NCBI GenBank assembly: GCA_001465015.1
Contig: LNEO01000206.1
Span: forward strand, 1 to 64,000
Origin: Deltaproteobacteria bacterium Ga0077539
GTDB lineage: Bacteria; Myxococcota_A; Polyangia; Polyangiales; Ga0077539
Length of the DNA: 64,000 nucleotides
Direction: 5' to 3'
Shown: positions 41,520-49,953 of the stretch, in pieces
Numbering within the stretch: the first letter of the stretch is position 1
Layout: the number at the start of each line of letters is the position of its first letter
Made by a program: the position numbers and the translations under genes
The notes under the pieces: model-generated
What the model was told of the DNA's origin: nothing
Seen by the model: only the letters and a program-made list of their open reading frames with translations
Databases searched by the model: none

Positions 41520-42974
41520 GTGAATTTGGTAAACTCTCGCGCTGTGTTCGTCGCTGTGATCAAAAGAGCGTTCGCGCGAGGTGACTCCCCGGCGAGCGCT
41601 CGTGCGCGGTCTGTCATTGGACCGTGGTTTTCTTCGACCATCGCGCTGTGCGCCGTCGTGACGACGGGGGGTGCTGCGCACGCGCAAGCCGCGCCGCAAC
41701 CGCACGGAGCTCATCATCAGCCGCGCGAGGCGAGGCTCTCGGCCGCGTCAGGGGCGGTCGAGCTGCTCGGCCCCAATCGCCGACAAGCCGCGGTCGGCGA
41801 CACGCTGACCGAGGGTCAGCACCTGAGGCTCGCGGAGGGCGCGTCGGCGACCTTCGCGATGCACGGCGCCGCGACGCTCGTCGCTCGCGACCGAGCCGAG
41901 CTCTTGCTCTTCGGTGACCCATCGGCGCCGGCGCAAAACGGGCAGCCTCCGCCGCGAGACACGATCGCTCGCCGCGGCAGCGCCTCGGTGACGACGACGA
42001 CCTCGGCGCTCACCGTCGCGACCGCGAGCTGCACGGTCGTCGTGCAACCCAACAGCGAGGTGCTCCTTCGCACGGACGCGCGACGGACGCGGCTCGTGGT
42101 GCTTCGCGGCCGCGCGCGCGTTCGCGCCATGGGTCGCGAGGCGCTGTTTCGCGAAGGGCAGGGCGGCAAGGTCGAGCTCAATCAACCTGCGCTCCCGCGG
42201 CCGCTCGTCGCCGCTGCGCAGCTTCGGCCGCAGGCAGCGCCGGCGTACACGTTTGGCGGCACCGTCGAGGTCCCGATTCGCTGGGGGTTGCCGCGAGGGA
42301 CGCCGGCGGCTCGATGGCGCGTGCAGCTCTCGCGCGAGCAGGATTTCTCTGCGCTCGTTCACGATCGGGCCGTGAGCGGAACGAGCACCGAAGAGCGCGC
42401 GGCGCTCCCGGCGGGGCGCTATTTCGTACGTGTCGTGGGGGTCGACGCGGACGACCTCGACGGCCGCGCCAGCGCCGTGCAGAGCATCGAAGTGGCAGGA
42501 CCGCGCGTGATCCCGGGCAGAATCGGCCGCGCGGCGCGCGTGGAGGTTCCCGCGGGAATGCGGTGCGGCCTCGACACCTCTCCCCCTGCGCTGCAGCCGG
42601 GCGCGATGGAGCTCACGCCCGGGCGCAATCACACGCTCCGTTGTCTGCGCGACGAGGGCAGCACGGAGGTCTTCGAGATGGCCATCAGCGCGCAAGACGC
42701 TGGGCCGCTGCAGCACAGCGTGCGGATCACCAGCGATGTGCAGACCGACCAGCGTACGCTCGCGCTGAGGCTGACGGACGCGCGAGGGTACGGCGTTCCC
42801 TACGCGAACGTGCGCGTGGAGGCGCCGCAGGGCGCGACGGTCGAGCGCGTCGTCGAGGGCTCCGAGCGAGGCACGTACAACGCGACCGTGCGCTGGCCGG
42901 CGCGCGTCGGTCGGGGAACGCTCCGCTTCGTGATCAACGAAGCGGTCACGTTCGAAGAGCTCATCGAGCCCTGA
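41520..42974 (+). CDS. FecR-domain exported protein
   Basis: 484 aa. A long N-terminal region (about 50 aa) ends in a signal-like helix FSSTIALCAVVTTGGAAHAQA. Two FecR-like beta segments follow: LSAASGAVELLGPNRRQAAVGDTLTEGQHLRLAEGASATF and TTTSALTVATASCTVVVQPNSEVLLRTDARRTRLVVLRGRARV. The C-terminal part contains fibronectin/Ig-like strands (RWRVQLSREQDFSALVHDRAVSG, YFVRVVGVDADDLDG). FecR domains sense periplasmic signals; no sigma factor gene is adjacent. It starts 25 bp after the vWA lipoprotein gene and is the last gene of the operon. Confidence 0.78.
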   Translation: MNLVNSRAVFVAVIKRAFARGDSPASARARSVIGPWFSSTIALCAVVTTGGAAHAQAAPQPHGAHHQPREARLSAASGAVELLGPNRRQAAVGDTLTEGQHLRLAEGASATFAMHGAATLVARDRAELLLFGDPSAPAQNGQPPPRDTIARRGSASVTTTTSALTVATASCTVVVQPNSEVLLRTDARRTRLVVLRGRARVRAMGREALFREGQGGKVELNQPALPRPLVAAAQLRPQAAPAYTFGGTVEVPIRWGLPRGTPAARWRVQLSREQDFSALVHDRAVSGTSTEERAALPAGRYFVRVVGVDADDLDGRASAVQSIEVAGPRVIPGRIGRAARVEVPAGMRCGLDTSPPALQPGAMELTPGRNHTLRCLRDEGSTEVFEMAISAQDAGPLQHSVRITSDVQTDQRTLALRLTDARGYGVPYANVRVEAPQGATVERVVEGSERGTYNATVRWPARVGRGTLRFVINEAVTFEELIEP

Positions 42975-42988
42975 GCGTGAGCGCGGGG

Positions 42989-43012
42989 TGCCCCCGAATG
43001 CATTCGGGGGCA
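42989..43012. terminator. 24-bp perfect palindrome after the ATPase operon
   Basis: A fully symmetric sequence with half-site tgcccccgaatg, 14 bp after the last gene of the operon and 52 bp before the aminotransferase start. As RNA it would form a very stable stem with a tetraloop. There is no T-tract. It could end the operon transcript, act as an operator, or be a dispersed genomic palindrome. Confidence 0.5.
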
Positions 43013-43064
43013 GTGCGCGCCGCACGCCCGCCCGCGTTTCGAGTATCTTCCGCGGCCGAATTCG

Positions 43065-44336
43065 ATGACTGACAACGAGTCTCTTCGTCCGATGGCGTTT
43101 CGGCAAGTCCCGCGGACCGGCGTGATCTACGTGACCACCGAGGCGTCACGCCGCGGGTATTCTCCGACCGATCCCGATTGGTGCAACCTCGGTCAGGGGC
43201 AGCCCGAGACCGGCCCGCTCGAAGGCGCGCCCGAGCGCGTGTTGCACATCGAGATCGATCCCAACGATCAAGAGTACGCGCCGGTCGCGGGGCTGTGGGA
43301 GCTTCGCGAGAGCGTCGCGGCGCTGTACAACGAGCTGTACCGCAAGGGGATGCCGTCGAAGTACACCGCAGAAAACGTCAGTATTTCTGGCGGCGGACGC
43401 GTCGCGCTCACCCGCGCTGCGGCGGCGCTCGGCTCGGTCAACCTCGGTCACTTTCTGCCGGACTACACGGCGTACGAAGAGCTGCTCGACGTGTTCAAGC
43501 TCTTCACGGCGATCCCGATCTTGCTCGAGCCCGAGCAGGGCTACGAGTTCAGCATCGACAAGCTCCGTCGCGAGATCATGGGCCGCGGCCTCGGCGCGAT
43601 ACTCCTCTCGAACCCCAGCAATCCATCGGGAAAGCTCGTCGCCGGAGACGAGCTCCGCGGCTGGGTTCAGACCGCGCGCGAGCTCGACTGCACGCTGCTG
43701 CTCGACGAGTTCTACTCGCACTACATCTGGCGGGACGACGCGCGGTTCTCGGGCACGATGGAGTCTGCGGCGCGCTACGTCGAAGACGTCGATCGCGACC
43801 CGGTGGTGATCTTCGACGGGCTCACGAAGAACTGGCGCTATCCAGGCTGGCGCCTGACCTGGACGGTGGGACCCAAGTCCGTGATCGAGTCCGTCGCGAG
43901 CGCGGGGAGCTTTCTCGACGGCGGAGGAAACAAGCCCGTCCAGCGCGCGGCGATCCCGTTGATGGACGTGGACTACCGTCGCCGCGAGACGGCAGCGATC
44001 CACAAAGTATTCTCGAGCAAGCGCGAGCTCGTGCTGCGGCGCTTGAAGAACCTGGGCGTGAAGTTCGATCGCTACCCAGACGGGAGCTTCTACGCGTGGG
44101 GATCCGTGGCCAACCTGGCGCCGTCGGTGAACACTGGGATGGCGTTCTTTCGCGCGGCGCTGGAGCACAAGGTGATCTGCGTTCCGGGGGAGTTCTTCGA
44201 CGTGAACCCGGGCAAGCGTCGCGCCGGTCGCGCCTCGCGCTTTCGGGACTATGTGCGCTTCAGCTTCGGGCCGAGCGAAGACGTGCTCTCGAGAGCGCTC
44301 GACCGCTTGGAGCTCATGGTGAAGGACGCGGGGTGA
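43065..44336 (+). CDS. PLP-dependent aminotransferase class I/II
   Basis: 423 aa. Fold-type I motifs: NLGQGQPETGPL, YAPVAGLWELRESVAALYNELY, the NPSNPSGKLV loop, LLLDEFYSHYIW (Asp and Tyr that contact the cofactor), and FDGLTKNWRYPGWRLTW, where the Lys is the predicted PLP Schiff base. The C-terminal RFRDYVRFSFG supplies the substrate-carboxylate Arg. The donor/acceptor pair cannot be deduced from sequence alone. It is separated by 90 bp and a palindrome from the upstream operon, so it is probably its own unit. Confidence 0.88.
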   Translation: MTDNESLRPMAFRQVPRTGVIYVTTEASRRGYSPTDPDWCNLGQGQPETGPLEGAPERVLHIEIDPNDQEYAPVAGLWELRESVAALYNELYRKGMPSKYTAENVSISGGGRVALTRAAAALGSVNLGHFLPDYTAYEELLDVFKLFTAIPILLEPEQGYEFSIDKLRREIMGRGLGAILLSNPSNPSGKLVAGDELRGWVQTARELDCTLLLDEFYSHYIWRDDARFSGTMESAARYVEDVDRDPVVIFDGLTKNWRYPGWRLTWTVGPKSVIESVASAGSFLDGGGNKPVQRAAIPLMDVDYRRRETAAIHKVFSSKRELVLRRLKNLGVKFDRYPDGSFYAWGSVANLAPSVNTGMAFFRAALEHKVICVPGEFFDVNPGKRRAGRASRFRDYVRFSFGPSEDVLSRALDRLELMVKDAG

Positions 44337-44451
44337 GGTAAGCGAGCGCACTCGCGGGGGCTGCGCTGCGCCGAGGACGACTCGTGTCCGGGATCGTGTC
44401 CGCGCGTCGGGCCGAATCGCGCTGCATATTCGCAGCGAAGAGGAGGCAACG

Positions 44452-44958
44452 ATGAATCACGAAGAGCTGTGGATCATGGTCGACGTCGAGACCAGCGGAC
44501 CGTTGTATGCAACACACTCGCTCACCGAGCTCGGCGCAGCGGTAGGCAGCAGGAGTCGCGGGGTGATCGACACGATCGAGGTGCTGATGGCGCCGATCGG
44601 ACCCGCGGTCGAGCGCTCGCGACGCTCGTTCGAGAGAGCGAGCCGCGAGGGGGCGAGCCCCGCCGAAGGAATGCGTCGATTTCAGTCATGGTGCGAGCGC
44701 TACACCGGGGATCGCCATCGATTCGTCGCGCGACCAGCGGCGTTCGACTGGCCGTGGGTCGTGTACTACGCGTGGACGTACCTCGGAGCCAACCCGTTTG
44801 GATTCAAGGCCGTGTGCGCGTCGTCGTGGTTCGACGCCAAGGGGCTGCGCTTCGATCCGAAGCTCTCGCACCTCGCGGTCGACGACGCCAAGGTGCAGCT
44901 CGAGCACTTCTTCGCCCGAGGATTTCGCAGCTCGCTGGCACAGGATCACGTCCGATGA
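44452..44958 (+). CDS. DEDDh-type exonuclease
   Basis: 168 aa. Exonuclease signature: D11 and E13 in IMVDVETSGPL (ExoI), a middle Asp in RPAAFDWPWVVYY (ExoII), and HLAVDDAKVQLEH with the ExoIII His and Asp. The protein is short and single-domain, like RNase T or the DnaQ proofreading fold. It probably removes 3' nucleotides from DNA or RNA. It is coupled by a 4-bp overlap to an endonuclease/exonuclease/phosphatase gene, giving a two-nuclease operon. ATG 44452 has aggaggca just upstream. Confidence 0.85.
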   Translation: MNHEELWIMVDVETSGPLYATHSLTELGAAVGSRSRGVIDTIEVLMAPIGPAVERSRRSFERASREGASPAEGMRRFQSWCERYTGDRHRFVARPAAFDWPWVVYYAWTYLGANPFGFKAVCASSWFDAKGLRFDPKLSHLAVDDAKVQLEHFFARGFRSSLAQDHVR

Positions 44959-45857
44959 GCGTCCAGCGTCCGCGAACGATGCTCGGGTTGACGGCCCGTC
45001 TGCTGGCGTTGCGCTACGAGCGCGCGCTCGGCCCCTCGCGCCTCGCGCTCTTGGTCGTCGCGTCCGTCGCCGCACTGGTGAGCGCGCGATCCTTTGAGCA
45101 CCGACGAGTCGAGCGAAGCCCGACGCCCCTCGCGACCTTCAACATCGAGAACGATCCCAAGAATGGCCGACAAGAGGCGCCGACCTTCGAGCTGTTGCGA
45201 ACGCTGAACGCAGCCGCCGTCGGCGTGCAAGAAATCGTCGATCCCGTCGCGTTCGCGAGCGCCGCGCGATCCAGGCTCGGAGCGCATTGGCGCTTCGTCC
45301 ATTCGGTCGGCGAAGGGAGCCAGCGCGTCGGAGTGCTGTACGACAGCGATCGGCTCGAGCTGCTCTCGTCGAGACAGCACCGTGAGGTCGTGACGTATCC
45401 CGGCGCGAAGCCGATGTTCGAGGCGCGCCTTCGTGATGGAGCAACGGTGCTTCGGATGCTCGTCGTTCACCTCGAGGCGGGCGGCGACGGCGCTCGGGAG
45501 CGGCAGCGCCAATATGCGGCGATGCTCCCTGTCGTGCGCGAAGCGGTCGGCTCGGGAGAGCGCGTCGTCGTGCTCGGCGACTTCAACGCGACCGGCCCCG
45601 AGGACCGAGCAGAGCTGCGCGCCCTCTCCGGTCGCACGAACCTGCGCTGGGCCTCGGAGCCGCTCTCTTGCACTTCGTATTGGGCTCGGCGCGACGGGTG
45701 TCTCGGTCAGGCGCTCGATCACGTCCTCGCTTCGACGGCGCCGTCGTCGATCGCCGTTCGCGGCGCGTGCGAACGCGTCGGATGCTCGCCTGGCGCGCTG
45801 TGCCCGGCCGAGCGAGAGTTGATTTCTGATCACTGTCCCGTCGTCTTCGATCTCTGA
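44955..45857 (+). CDS. Endonuclease/exonuclease/phosphatase family protein, membrane-anchored
   Basis: 300 aa. A hydrophobic helix at about residues 27-45 (SRLALLVVASVAALVSARSF) anchors it or exports it. The EEP core is complete: ATFNIENDP (Asn), GVQEIV (Glu), VVLGDFNATGPED (Asp/Asn), QALDHVLAS and ISDHCPVVFDL (Asp-His pair). It may be an extracytoplasmic nuclease or phosphodiesterase. The start overlaps the DEDDh exonuclease stop. Its stop lies 3 bp before the left direct repeat of the island. Confidence 0.87.
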   Translation: MSVQRPRTMLGLTARLLALRYERALGPSRLALLVVASVAALVSARSFEHRRVERSPTPLATFNIENDPKNGRQEAPTFELLRTLNAAAVGVQEIVDPVAFASAARSRLGAHWRFVHSVGEGSQRVGVLYDSDRLELLSSRQHREVVTYPGAKPMFEARLRDGATVLRMLVVHLEAGGDGARERQRQYAAMLPVVREAVGSGERVVVLGDFNATGPEDRAELRALSGRTNLRWASEPLSCTSYWARRDGCLGQALDHVLASTAPSSIAVRGACERVGCSPGALCPAERELISDHCPVVFDL

Positions 45858-46242
45858 GGGCGAACGACGGTCCGAACCTCTGGTCAACCTGGCGGTCACG
45901 CTGGCGTCGTCCCTGGTCGTGCATCGTTGCCGGCGCCTCGCGCGAGACCGTGGTCTCGCGAAGCACCTCTCGACGAGTGGTCGGCCAGAAGCGCGCTCTA
46001 CGTTTCACCTCGGACTTCTCCTCGCCAACGCCTCGATCGATGTCCTCTACGAAGCCCTCGAAATCACGCCCGCCGCAGAATGGCAGCGGGCTGCGTGAGG
46101 GGATGGGTCAGCTTCGCGCCGCGGCCCGATGCAGTCGCTGGCAATTCGTCATCGACACGCTTCTCCGCGTCCATACCCAGTTATTGGTGGGCCTCGCCGC
46201 CGCATGGCTAACCGCAATCACACCCAGACAGCACCAACTTGG
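45858..46242. other. Intergenic region, 385 bp, left edge of the island
   Basis: It begins with the 30-bp direct repeat, which on the minus strand still reads VDQRFGPSFAL, the in-frame tail of an FG-GAP protein without a stop. The rest shows no convincing gene; ORFs listed here on the plus strand are shadows of the lipoprotein gene or lack ribosome sites. GC falls toward its right side. Confidence 0.6.
45860..45889. repeat. Island-flanking direct repeat, left copy
   Basis: A 30-bp sequence (starting gcgaacgacggtccgaacc) identical to the copy at 52135-52164 except for one base. It lies immediately after the EEP nuclease gene. It could be an attachment-site duplication or the surviving 3' tip of an FG-GAP gene. 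Confidence 0.8.
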
Positions 46243-46578
46243 TTACAGGCCCAGACGCCTGCAGATAGTCGCTGCGCAAAACACGTGGACGGTCGCCACT
46301 CCGACAACTGCACCGTCATGAATTTCGCCACAATTGACAGAACTGTCCCAACGAGGAACGCAGTTCAAGTCATAGTAACACTTTGTGACACCCCGACTCC
46401 CGCAGAGAAGCAGACAAGCATCTCGATCGGTTGCCAATGCGTCGGGTTGCACACCCGCATCCCGAAACGTAGATACCATTTCCGGAGGGGGAGTGCGATT
46501 GGTCCAGACCTCACCAATATAACAATCGCTACATGCATACAGTCCGAACGCGACGATGATGACTACGACTCGGATCAT
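46243..46578 (-). CDS. Small Cys-rich lipoprotein, candidate immunity protein
   Basis: 111 aa from MIRVVVIIVAFGLYACSDC, a short signal ending in a lipobox (C16). The mature part has about ten more residues of Cys in pairs (DACLLLCG, KCYYDLNC, VHVFCAATIC). The ATG overlaps the stop of the 820-aa gene (ATGA), so the two are translationally coupled. A small periplasmic lipoprotein directly after a putative peptidoglycan-acting effector is the expected position and compartment of an immunity protein (inference). The track's longer start is antisense-rich and rejected. Confidence 0.7.
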   Translation of the reverse strand: MIRVVVIIVAFGLYACSDCYIGEVWTNRTPPPEMVSTFRDAGVQPDALATDRDACLLLCGSRGVTKCYYDLNCVPRWDSSVNCGEIHDGAVVGVATVHVFCAATICRRLGL

Positions 46579-49037
46579 CGTCGCGACCAAGGAAAAATAG
46601 GCGTGTAGTCGGTAGGAACCACGTTGGTAGAATGCACACACTTTCCGTCGTCGAGATCCTCCAGTTGTTGTGGCCTTCCTTGAGGGTCGACGTCCATCGG
46701 CGTCGGGCGAACTGAGGGTCCCAGCCAGTCGCTGCTCGGTCGCCAAGGGATTACTAGATCGCGATCGTGCATCTCGAAGTGCAAGTGGGGAGTGGCTGAG
46801 ATCCCAGTTGAATCCATGATCGCTAGCATTGCTCCTTGTGGAACGAGTTGAAACAACGACATGCCTGAAGGTCGAGGGTCGAGATGCAGGTATCGGCTGG
46901 CGTAGCGGCCGAAGAGCCGAAGTCGACGCGCTTCGTTCTGGCGGTCTTCGTACAAAGCCTCGTTGAACGGGTCGTATGGAGCCTGGCCTGCTTGCTCCTG
47001 GCGTCGCCGACCCGCTCCTCCATCGCCACCGATCGGACGATCAACCGCTCCGCTCGCAAGCTGCGATCCCGCCTCACCCGCGGCTACGCGAACTCGCCCG
47101 CGGGGCGGCGAAACCGTTGTGAGAGCGGCAACGGCTGCGACTCCGCGAGCGCCCGCGATGGCGTTCCGTCGGGTACTATCGAGGTTGTTGCGGAACTGCG
47201 TGGCAGCTCCGGGAACGAATCCGGAGAACACAGTGTCACCGCGTGCACTCGATGAGGGAACGGCGCCTGCTTGAGAAATCAACCGCGCAAGCAAGTGGAA
47301 GTCATTGATGTCTAGATGAATCATCTCGACGTAGTTCGTCGTGTCGACGGCAGGTTGAAAGGGAGTGGTTGCCGTGGCACGTACTTCAGGGCGGTAGGCG
47401 AGATTTCTCTGGTTCAGCAGGTTAAGTCTGACAACAATCCCATCGGCTACGGCGCACGCTGGAGACTGATTCGAGAGATTCAGAAACGGAAGACCTCGCT
47501 GAAAGCGAACGAAGTCGATCGCAAAGAACGCATCTACAAAGTCCCGGGTCGCAACGTGGCCACCTCCGCCGTAGTAGAACCCCCGAATGCCAAATCCGCA
47601 CGCGTCACGGGAAGAATGGTACGCGAGCGGAATCCACAGTACGAACGCCGCTGGAATGAAGTACGCATTCGCGTCCTGATTCCATTGCTCTGCAGCATTC
47701 ACCGAAGCTTGGACGGCGGCGGGACCCAAGGCAACCAAGGCCCCCAGGAGGAAAAATGGCAATCCTAGCGTTGCGACACCTGTTAACACATCGATGGCCT
47801 CGTTTAGTCCACCGGCCGTGAACGACTGGCCTGCTGGCCATGGGGCCTTGATTGGCAGTTCGAGGTCTTGATTGGTTTCGTGCGGAGTGTGGCCGTGGTG
47901 ATGTTCGTACAGCGCCTGCAACCGAGCGTTCGGCCATCCGTTGCTCACGCCAGTCCACTCCCATCCGTTGACCGTCGATTCAACGATGAACGCGACGGGT
48001 CCCATGAACGTATCTCCCATCCAGCCGTAGGTCCACAGCACAGCTCGACCATTGTTGGCAATAAACTCAGAATCGTCGAGCGTGACACGGGATTTCTCGA
48101 GGTCGATCGACAACACATCAATCGCCTCTGCTCCGTCACAGAACCACCCGTCGCAGGCGGCCACACCCAAAGAAAATCGAAACTTCGAAGCGAGCGCTCG
48201 CAGTTGTTTGCCGTCGCGCTGTTTCAGCGCGTTCTTCAACGCAGCAATCAGCTCGCCCGGTTTTGTTCCAGCGGTCTGTGATGAGGTCGTCATCGCCGCC
48301 AGTCGCTGCTTCGCGATGTAGCGCCAGTCGAGGCTCGGGACTCCGATTCCGTCGGGCGCTTGCGTGGCAGATATGAGCGAGCGGATCACCTCGGATCTCT
48401 TGCCCAGTAACTCGTAGAGATTCGCGATCTCGAGCCATACCCAGACGAGTGACGTATCTGGTTCTCGCATCCGGGTCAGTTCGACCAATGCCTCCACTGC
48501 CTTTTCAAACTGGCCGAGGCGAACGTGACAGGTCGCGATCGACTCGAGCGCACGAGGAGCGATGCTTCGGCCGAATACTGCGACGTCCTGAAAGCGATCC
48601 ACGACGACTCGATACTTCGGAATCGCTTCTTCCCACTCCGCTTCGTAGCGGAAGTTGTCCCCGATCCATAGGGCGAGAATCGGCTCGAGGCCGGTTCCCT
48701 TCCATCTCTCCATTTCTAGTTCGAGGGTGGAGTTCGTGCTGAGAGATTGATGGTAGAGCCGAGCCCAGTAAACGAGCTGCGACGTCTTCGACCAAGCTTC
48801 GCCTACCGACTGCGGAGCTTCCGGGCTGCTCAACGGATTCGTCTCGCCTCCGCATTCGCTCACACAGCCGCAATGGTCGACTTGTCGCACGGCGCGAACT
48901 CTTGGATTCCAAGTCGGGCGAATGGTCCGAATGCGCGTCTCTTCGGGGCCGTACACGGCGCGAACGCGCTTGTCGTGCGATTCGTGAGGCGGAGGGCAAG
49001 AAATGCCCACGCATCGGATGCGGTGTTGGGGCGTCAT
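46575..49037 (-). CDS. TM-containing protein with C-terminal M23-like peptidase domain, candidate effector
   Basis: 820 aa. The N-terminal 70 residues include a CGCVSECGG cluster. A TPR-like helical region follows (about 100-250; YEAEWEEAIPKYRVVVDRFQ, ATCHVRLGQFEKAVEALVEL). Hydrophobic segments lie at about 415-445 (GVATLGLPFFLLGALVALG) and 455-470. The C-terminal part resembles M23/LytM endopeptidases: GGGHVATRD and FAIDF supply candidate zinc ligands (about 491, 504), ACAVADGIVV matches the family core, and PHLHFEMHD (about 750) is the HxH motif. A long insertion splits the domain. Its start overlaps the DcrB-like gene stop, and its stop overlaps the lipoprotein start. GC is lower than in the flanking chromosome. 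Confidence 0.78.
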   Translation of the reverse strand: MTPQHRIRCVGISCPPPHESHDKRVRAVYGPEETRIRTIRPTWNPRVRAVRQVDHCGCVSECGGETNPLSSPEAPQSVGEAWSKTSQLVYWARLYHQSLSTNSTLELEMERWKGTGLEPILALWIGDNFRYEAEWEEAIPKYRVVVDRFQDVAVFGRSIAPRALESIATCHVRLGQFEKAVEALVELTRMREPDTSLVWVWLEIANLYELLGKRSEVIRSLISATQAPDGIGVPSLDWRYIAKQRLAAMTTSSQTAGTKPGELIAALKNALKQRDGKQLRALASKFRFSLGVAACDGWFCDGAEAIDVLSIDLEKSRVTLDDSEFIANNGRAVLWTYGWMGDTFMGPVAFIVESTVNGWEWTGVSNGWPNARLQALYEHHHGHTPHETNQDLELPIKAPWPAGQSFTAGGLNEAIDVLTGVATLGLPFFLLGALVALGPAAVQASVNAAEQWNQDANAYFIPAAFVLWIPLAYHSSRDACGFGIRGFYYGGGGHVATRDFVDAFFAIDFVRFQRGLPFLNLSNQSPACAVADGIVVRLNLLNQRNLAYRPEVRATATTPFQPAVDTTNYVEMIHLDINDFHLLARLISQAGAVPSSSARGDTVFSGFVPGAATQFRNNLDSTRRNAIAGARGVAAVAALTTVSPPRGRVRVAAGEAGSQLASGAVDRPIGGDGGAGRRRQEQAGQAPYDPFNEALYEDRQNEARRLRLFGRYASRYLHLDPRPSGMSLFQLVPQGAMLAIMDSTGISATPHLHFEMHDRDLVIPWRPSSDWLGPSVRPTPMDVDPQGRPQQLEDLDDGKCVHSTNVVPTDYTPIFPWSRR

Positions 49038-49516
49038 GCGTTTCTCTCCGCCTTCGGTTGAGACGGCGTTTCTAGCCGAATTGAAGCGACGATACGGTTG
49101 AATTCCTCGACTTGGTCGGCGGATCTCGGAGCCGACGTCGAGTACACGATGACGATCAATTCGTGACCAACTGAAAGTGCAATCTGAGTTTGCTCCAGTG
49201 GGTCGGTGTTCGAATTCTCGACTCGTACGCTTCGTTGAAACGCTGGTCGTCCGGCGACCAACATCTCCGTGATCGTCTCGAGGGTGGTCAGCTTGATGGA
49301 CGACTGCGCTGGGATGCTCTGAACAAACAACGCGGCGACCACGGTTGCCACTGGCACTCCGACCGGGATGGCGTGCCGGCTCACCGTAACGGTTGACTTC
49401 GCCTTCGCTCCGCCGGGAACCCAGTCCGTGAGCACAATGATGCTTCGATCCAGAAACCGCGTCGGGACGCTGAATTCACCGAGTTCGAAGAGATCGACTA
49501 CGCGTTCGTTGCTCAT
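49034..49516 (-). CDS. DcrB/DUF1795 (Eag-type) chaperone-like protein
   Basis: 160 aa from MSNERVVDLF; the track's longer start would overlap the upstream lipoprotein gene. It matches the DcrB/DUF1795 fold: FELGEFSVPTRFLDRSIIVL, TVTVSRHAIPVGVPVATVVA, GRPAFQRSVRVEN, GHELIVIVYSTSAPRSADQVEEFNRIVASI. In type VI secretion loci, Eag proteins of this family bind the N-terminal transmembrane segments of their effector. The next gene (ATGA overlap) encodes a protein with such segments. Other DcrB-like proteins are envelope lipoproteins, but this one has no signal peptide, which favours a cytoplasmic chaperone. Confidence 0.78.
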   Translation of the reverse strand: MSNERVVDLFELGEFSVPTRFLDRSIIVLTDWVPGGAKAKSTVTVSRHAIPVGVPVATVVAALFVQSIPAQSSIKLTTLETITEMLVAGRPAFQRSVRVENSNTDPLEQTQIALSVGHELIVIVYSTSAPRSADQVEEFNRIVASIRLETPSQPKAERNA

Positions 49517-49538
49517 GAGTGCTGCTCGTTCTCGTTGG

Positions 49539-49910
49539 CTACGGATCGACCCACATTCCTCCGTTAGTCGTGCACGCCATTCGCAGGGGTTGCGGATCTG
49601 CGATAGCACTGCGCGAATACCAGCCAGTGACGGAGAAGCCACCAGAGGCCTGTCGACACCCGCCGACCGAGTTCTCTCTCGAGCAGCCTCCTTCGGTCCA
49701 CTGAAACGAGCTGGTCGGTGCTCCTCCGTCGATGATCAACGGGCGACAGCTTGCTGCGTACAGCCGCTCTTGATCCGAAGTCAACCCTCGGTATTCGATG
49801 CAGACAGCCGCTGGGAGCGGGCTTGTCTGACGGCAGTGAACCAGCCGATCTCCACTCGAACTACAAGCAGACGCCGAGATCAACAGCGTTGCCGCGAAGA
49901 CGCGCATCAT
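49539..49910 (-). CDS. Small lipoprotein with conserved Cys pattern
   Basis: 123 aa from MMRVFAATLLISASAC (lipobox at about C16), preceded by gaaagg. The mature chain has six to seven Cys (VHCRQ, AVCIEY, ASCRPL, GGCSREN, GGCRQA, MACTTNGG) and a C-terminal GGMWVDP, suggesting disulfides in the periplasm. It is 22 bp upstream of the chaperone-like gene and likely in the same transcript. It may be a second immunity-type or accessory lipoprotein; not similar to the one at 46243. Confidence 0.7.
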   Translation of the reverse strand: MMRVFAATLLISASACSSSGDRLVHCRQTSPLPAAVCIEYRGLTSDQERLYAASCRPLIIDGGAPTSSFQWTEGGCSRENSVGGCRQASGGFSVTGWYSRSAIADPQPLRMACTTNGGMWVDP

Positions 49911-49953
49911 CGAAGTCGCCTTTCGGTAAACAGAACCTCGGAATGCGACTGCA

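Noticed and set aside
46129-46608. 159-aa plus-strand ORF at the left of the island
   Set aside because: Opposite to a lipoprotein gene with a clear lipobox and ATGA coupling; no family texture.
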